In this document: in pieces, positions 5,201 through 6,360 of the stretch
Layout of the letters: every line of letters starts with the position of its first letter
How positions within the stretch are numbered: position 1 is the stretch's first letter
NCBI GenBank assembly: GCA_945862475.1
Contig: CAMAYW010000152.1
Span: forward strand, 1 to 6,360
DNA length: 6,360 nucleotides
Reading direction: 5' to 3'
From: Bacteriovorax stolpii
GTDB lineage: Bacteria; Bdellovibrionota; Bacteriovoracia; Bacteriovoracales; Bacteriovoracaceae
Notes under the pieces: generated by a model
Told to the model about the DNA's origin: nothing
Database searches by the model: none
Seen by the model: the letters and a program-made list of their open reading frames with translations, nothing else
Program-made: the position numbers and the translations under genes

Positions 5201-6252
5201 TACTTATTAACGATATCTGCAGTCACAGATCCGATTTTAATTTTTGCTTGTGCCTTAAGAAATGTTCTTTGCTGATCGTCACTAAACCAGAAATAAAGAT
5301 CGCCACTCTTTAAGGTTTCACCAGTGTATTTCGTCGTTGCATGTACTCTAATCGCCTTTCTTTTTCCTTTCTCTGTTTCAATTGTTTCTCGTCCTTCGAC
5401 CTGTGATTTCAAGATAAGAATCTTTCCTTTGTTAACGAGCGGTATTTCATAGATATCCCCGTTTTTAAGAGGCAATCCTTGATAGAAGAAAACAACCGAG
5501 AATGGATCTGTACTGAAATAAGGCATGGGTTTTTCAACTTTTTTATTTTTCTCTTTTTCTCCAGATCTCTTTTGACGATAGAACCAAAATGTCGTGAGTT
5601 GATCTCGATCATGAAGCTGAAGATCATCAATATCCTGTTTCGACTCTCTTTGAACGAGACTGTAACGATTGGATAAAAAACTATCTGTTGTGACAAAAGT
5701 ATCAACGGTGTCATCGAGTTCATATATTTTACTGTAGAAAGGTGCTGACTTAAATCTCGCGTGGAAATGCCAAACCTCTTTGTCATTAACAACTTTTTTA
5801 CCCTTATTAATAAGAACAATCTTTCCCACAGTCATGCCAAGGTAGTGAATATCTAAATAAACAGTCTGACCAATATGGTGATTTGGCTGATAAACATCCC
5901 AGACTTTTTTTGCTCTGGAGTTAATATCAATTAATTCCTGAGGATAATCTTTGGGAAGTGGCGCCGTTTCTTTAACTAAAGTATCTAAGATTTTTTTCTT
6001 TTGATTTTTTTTAGGCGAGACCTTAACAGCGGGTTTGATAGACACCGATTTTTCAACGACGACTTTATCCTCTTTTTTTTCTTCAACTGTTTGAACTTCA
6101 AATTTTTCAAGGAGTTTAGCATCGGTTGGCGTTGATACTACTCCCGAAGCATTTATTTCCTCTGAAGGTTTATTTAATTCTTTTACAAAATCTTTTTGCT
6201 TCCAGCTGGCACAACTTGTGAGTGCCACTAGAGCGAAAACCAAATGTTTCAC
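5200..6252 (-). CDS. DUF3108 domain-containing lipoprotein
   Basis: The 350-residue product starts with a lipoprotein signal (MKHLVFALVALTSC) whose lipobox LTSC puts the lipidated cysteine at residue 14. The next residue is Ala, not Asp, which by the E. coli Lol rule favours the outer membrane. Residues 20-100 are a Lys/Glu/Val-rich low-complexity tether. Residues from about 125 to the end match the DUF3108 pattern: YLDIHYLGMTVGKIVL, then DPFSVVFFYQGLPLKNGD, then LYFWFSDDQQRTFLKAQAKI. The molecular function of DUF3108 proteins is not established. The GTG start at 6252 is forced: an in-frame TGA immediately precedes it, the lipoprotein signal begins there, and AAGGA (6264-6260) sits seven bases upstream. 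The gene overlaps the downstream glycosyltransferase by one base. An out-of-frame ATG at 6256 lies closer to the same Shine-Dalgarno. Confidence 0.87.
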   Translation of the reverse strand: MKHLVFALVALTSCASWKQKDFVKELNKPSEEINASGVVSTPTDAKLLEKFEVQTVEEKKEDKVVVEKSVSIKPAVKVSPKKNQKKKILDTLVKETAPLPKDYPQELIDINSRAKKVWDVYQPNHHIGQTVYLDIHYLGMTVGKIVLINKGKKVVNDKEVWHFHARFKSAPFYSKIYELDDTVDTFVTTDSFLSNRYSLVQRESKQDIDDLQLHDRDQLTTFWFYRQKRSGEKEKNKKVEKPMPYFSTDPFSVVFFYQGLPLKNGDIYEIPLVNKGKILILKSQVEGRETIETEKGKRKAIRVHATTKYTGETLKSGDLYFWFSDDQQRTFLKAQAKIKIGSVTADIVNK

Positions 6253-6281
6253 TCATCCTTCCTTAGTAAATGCTTAAGATT

Positions 6282-6309
6282 ATTGTAATTTATTGATTGG
6301 GAGAATCAA
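6282..6309 (-). promoter_or_regulatory. Candidate promoter of the lipoprotein-glycosyltransferase operon
   Basis: On the minus strand TTGATT (6309-6304) and TACAAT (6287-6282) are spaced by 16 bp, matching four and five of six consensus bases. The start site would lie near 6275, about 23 bp before the GTG. The -35 box lies inside the end of the preceding gene. Confidence 0.45.
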
Positions 6310-6360
6310 GTCGGAGAACTTTGCTTAATCCATTCACAAGTTCTTGTTCCCCACTAATGA
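6290..6360 (-). CDS. 3' end of an unidentified gene (5' truncated by the window edge)
   Basis: On the minus strand a frame open from the window edge ends at TAA 6292-6290 and reads ISGEQELVNGLSKVLRLDSP followed by NQ, a plausible helical protein C-terminus. The other two minus frames hit stops within the first 30 bases. Twenty-two codons are too few to name a family. It ends 37 bp before the lipoprotein start, so it could be the previous gene of the same operon. A chance open frame of this length cannot be excluded. Confidence 0.45.
   Translation of the reverse strand, partial: ISGEQELVNGLSKVLRLDSPNQ
6293..6309. repeat. 17-bp dyad over the candidate -35 box
   Basis: TTGATT (6293-6298) and AATCAA (6304-6309) form a perfect inverted repeat around GGGAG. 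It covers the candidate -35 element of the lipoprotein gene and the last codons of the upstream frame. The position suits a repressor site. No T-run follows on the minus strand, so it is not an intrinsic terminator. Confidence 0.4.

Noticed and set aside
6170..6256. 28-codon frame starting at ATG 6256 on the minus strand
   Set aside because: It overlaps the lipoprotein signal sequence out of frame, sits only three bases from AAGGA, and its translation has no protein-like features. It is kept only as a possible translation competitor.

Overview
The window looks like ordinary chromosome from a Gram-negative bacterium of moderate to low G+C content. The mix of a canonical six-repeat ribosomal protein S1, a DUF3108-type lipoprotein, and small Sec-secreted proteins that I cannot place in any family would fit Bdellovibrionota, in particular the Bacteriovorax/Halobacteriovorax side. 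That placement is inferred from the style of the proteins and is not proven by anything in the sequence. No tRNA, rRNA, CRISPR array, insertion sequence, integrase or phage gene is visible.

Left part, plus strand. The window opens inside an RlmK-type 23S rRNA methyltransferase, of which the last 213 codons are present. A 230-bp intergenic region rich in short inverted repeats and carrying a sigma70-like promoter follows. It leads to a gene for a Sec-secreted 254-residue protein of unknown function, closed by a textbook intrinsic terminator that may also serve the convergent gene to its right.

Right part, minus strand, read from right to left. The 3' end of an unidentified gene enters at the right edge. 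Next comes a candidate promoter with a dyad over its -35 box, then a GTG-started DUF3108 lipoprotein gene, and a glycosyltransferase gene that overlaps it by one base (TAATG). After 45 bp comes rpsA (ribosomal protein S1), followed by a hairpin and a strong terminator, and last a small secreted cysteine-containing protein gene. The lipoprotein and glycosyltransferase genes are almost certainly co-transcribed and translationally coupled, and rpsA may receive readthrough from them. Their pairing suggests a shared cell-envelope job, which is inference. rpsA lies in an envelope-gene context instead of beside cmk and ihfB, where it sits in many Proteobacteria.

I did not find a convincing new multi-gene system. 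The observations most worth a second look are regulatory and architectural. They are a small hairpin that buries the rpsA Shine-Dalgarno sequence, two plausible rpsA starts, a glycosyltransferase lacking the second glutamate of its E(x7)E motif, a structured leader on the secreted-protein gene, and a small gene placed behind the rpsA terminator with no visible promoter.
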